Virus record (IMG/VR): IMGVR_UViG_3300006805_000105
Span: 1 to 30,671 of that record
Reading direction: 5' to 3' (one strand)
DNA from: a virus
Length of the DNA stretch: 30,671 nucleotides
Positions 29,935 through 30,671 of the stretch are shown here, piece after piece; within the stretch, counting starts at the first letter, position 1, and the number at the start of each line of letters is the position of its first letter. The notes under the pieces were generated by a model. The model searched no databases. It saw nothing but the letters and a program-made list of their open reading frames with translations, and was not told where the DNA came from. A program made the translations under genes and the position numbers.

Positions 29935-30191
29935 AAACAAACGGGGATGATCCAATAAATCCTTGGCAAGAGTTTAATCAGAACTTTTGCAATACAGCAA
30001 TGGTACCGGGCCTCACAAAGCGTGAATACTTCGCGGCTCTTGCGATGCAGGGGTTATGCGCGAATGAAAAGTTTTCTGATTTCTGTAACGATCAGGTGCC
30101 GTATATGAGAGAGATACACCAAGAAGCAGTGAAACAGGCGGATTACTTAATCGCTGAGCTTAATAAGAAAATTAAGGGAGATGTGGGATGA
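29931..30191 (+). CDS. Hypothetical early protein, 86 residues
   Basis: GGAG upstream and a 4-nt overlap support ATG 29931. Residues 27-42 (Gly-Leu-Thr-Lys-Arg-Glu-Tyr-Phe-Ala-Ala-Leu-Ala-Met-Gln-Gly-Leu) resemble a short motif shared by many small phage proteins of unknown function. The C-terminus ends in Gly-Asp-Val-Gly, encoded by GGAGATGTGGGATGA, the same 15 nt that ends the partial gene at the left edge. Confidence 0.65.
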   Translation: MKTNGDDPINPWQEFNQNFCNTAMVPGLTKREYFAALAMQGLCANEKFSDFCNDQVPYMREIHQEAVKQADYLIAELNKKIKGDVG

Positions 30192-30373
30192 GTCCTAAAG
30201 TAATTGAAAAAACTATCGCACTAGGCAAGCAAAGATGGCGCATAAATGAAGATGGGTCTTGGTCTGTATTAATGTTTGGGTCATTCCCATTTCAAAAAGA
30301 ACCGGGCCTCATTTGGAGGTGGGTTTCGATTGAGGCTAAAAATGTGCCTACGGAGGTGAAAAATGCGGTATAA
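30188..30373 (+). CDS. Small hypothetical early protein, 61 residues
   Basis: The ATG overlaps the previous stop and has GGGAG 7-8 nt upstream. The product is basic with aromatic residues (Trp-Arg, Trp-Ser-Val, Leu-Ile-Trp-Arg-Trp-Val), likely a small beta protein. It overlaps the next frame by 11 nt. Function unknown. Confidence 0.55.
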   Translation: MSPKVIEKTIALGKQRWRINEDGSWSVLMFGSFPFQKEPGLIWRWVSIEAKNVPTEVKNAV

Positions 30374-30539
30374 CTTCTGGGTTTTTTTATGGGACTCTTT
30401 TGATCTATTCTACATGGTAACCGGACTGCGTGCTCAATCTCCAATCGAAATCTTTTTCCCCGAATTTGGGCATTGGCTTTTTGGAAAAATGATTGGACGC
30501 AAAGGAGTAAAAATATGCCCCCCCGCCTGCAAAAAATAA
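30363..30539 (+). CDS. Small aromatic-rich protein, 58 residues
   Basis: GGAGGTG (30350-30356) lies 6 nt before ATG 30363, an excellent ribosome site. The frame overlaps the previous gene by 11 nt and the next by 25 nt. The product is rich in Phe, Trp and Tyr in the first half and ends in a basic tail with two Cys. It could be membrane-associated. Function unknown. Confidence 0.5.
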   Translation: MRYNFWVFLWDSFDLFYMVTGLRAQSPIEIFFPEFGHWLFGKMIGRKGVKICPPACKK

Positions 30540-30671
30540 TGGAGGAGTTGGCTGAGAAGTTTGTACACGCGAAGATCTGTTTTGGTGGCCTTGAATATTC
30601 CCTATCGGGCAATACGGCCAAAGAGTGCCGTTTGGCTTATTTAGAGGGTGCAACCAAAGCCGTCACCGAGC
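30515..30671 (+). CDS. Coiled-coil family paralogue, 3' end cut by the window edge
   Basis: GGAG lies 8-10 nt before ATG 30515. The 52 visible residues begin Met-Pro-Pro-Arg-Leu-Gln-Lys-Ile-Met, nearly the same as the gene at 571, and the first 40 or so nt also match closely. After residue 20 the two proteins diverge. The frame leaves the window in a phase that continues exactly into the open frame at 1-233. The joined protein would have 129 residues, shorter than the 252-residue relative and without its long coiled coil. Confidence 0.7.
   Translation, partial: MPPRLQKIMEELAEKFVHAKICFGGLEYSLSGNTAKECRLAYLEGATKAVTE

Noticed and set aside
1-30671. UGA recoding suggested by the UCA-containing tRNA-like element
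   Set aside because: Many well-supported genes end at TGA with the next gene overlapping the stop, and no in-frame TGA interrupts a conserved domain.
1-30671. CRISPR array, insertion sequence or toxin-antitoxin pair
   Set aside because: No regularly spaced repeats, no transposase frame and no recognisable toxin next to the regulator-like gene were found.

Overview
The window looks like the whole genome, or nearly the whole genome, of a small temperate tailed phage with podovirus-style virion genes. The host appears Gram-negative, because there are two predicted lipoproteins and an amidase endolysin placed next to a small lipoprotein. G+C is around one half by eye. No bacterial housekeeping gene, rRNA gene, insertion sequence or CRISPR array is visible. 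The last bases and the first bases of the window join in frame: a gene that starts at 30515 would run through base 30671 into base 1 and stop at 233, giving a 129-residue protein. I infer a circular map of about 30.7 kb that was opened inside an early gene. The host genus cannot be fixed from the sequence alone.

Layout by region. (1) 1-1983, plus strand: the end of the early operon, made of small overlapping genes that include a C39-peptidase-like protein and a coiled-coil protein whose relative starts at 30515. (2) 1965-2060: a 21-bp perfect inverted repeat that encloses a tRNA-like fold read on the minus strand, between convergent genes. (3) 2056-2244, minus: a 62-residue protein with an apparently leaderless promoter. 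(4) 2372-4102, plus: a lysis region with a membrane-helix/coiled-coil protein, a nested lipoprotein and an amidase. (5) 4178-11577: small genes, terminase small and large subunits, portal, scaffold and major capsid protein, ending at a terminator at 11589. (6) 11634-15846: a capsid-adjacent beta protein, a fibre and a spike with an SGNH esterase domain. (7) 16119-19736: tail adaptor and nozzle. (8) 19737-25871: a small virion protein, four large Ala/Gln/Gly-rich ejection-type proteins (one with a C-terminal S74 chaperone domain) and a small membrane protein. (9) 25941-26312, minus: a lipoprotein with its own promoter. (10) 26497-27214: divergent CI-like and Cro-like regulators around a shared operator. 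(11) 27312-30671, plus: the early operon, with a Cys-rich mini-protein, a RecT annealase, a YqaJ/lambda-Exo-type nuclease, an XRE regulator and small unknown genes.

How the parts work together. The CI/Cro region chooses between lysogeny and the early operon, which supplies recombination functions and small, probably host-directed proteins. The late operon (about 2.37-25.9 kb) packages DNA, builds the virion and lyses the cell. A 12-bp word, ATTTTGGCACTT, occurs at four borders of the late modules and is a candidate phage-specific late promoter element. All three minus-strand genes have their own promoters and are the ones expected to be active in a lysogen.

No integrase, partition gene, replication initiator, helicase or polymerase was recognised. 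If the map is complete, a phage with a lysogeny switch must maintain its prophage by another route.
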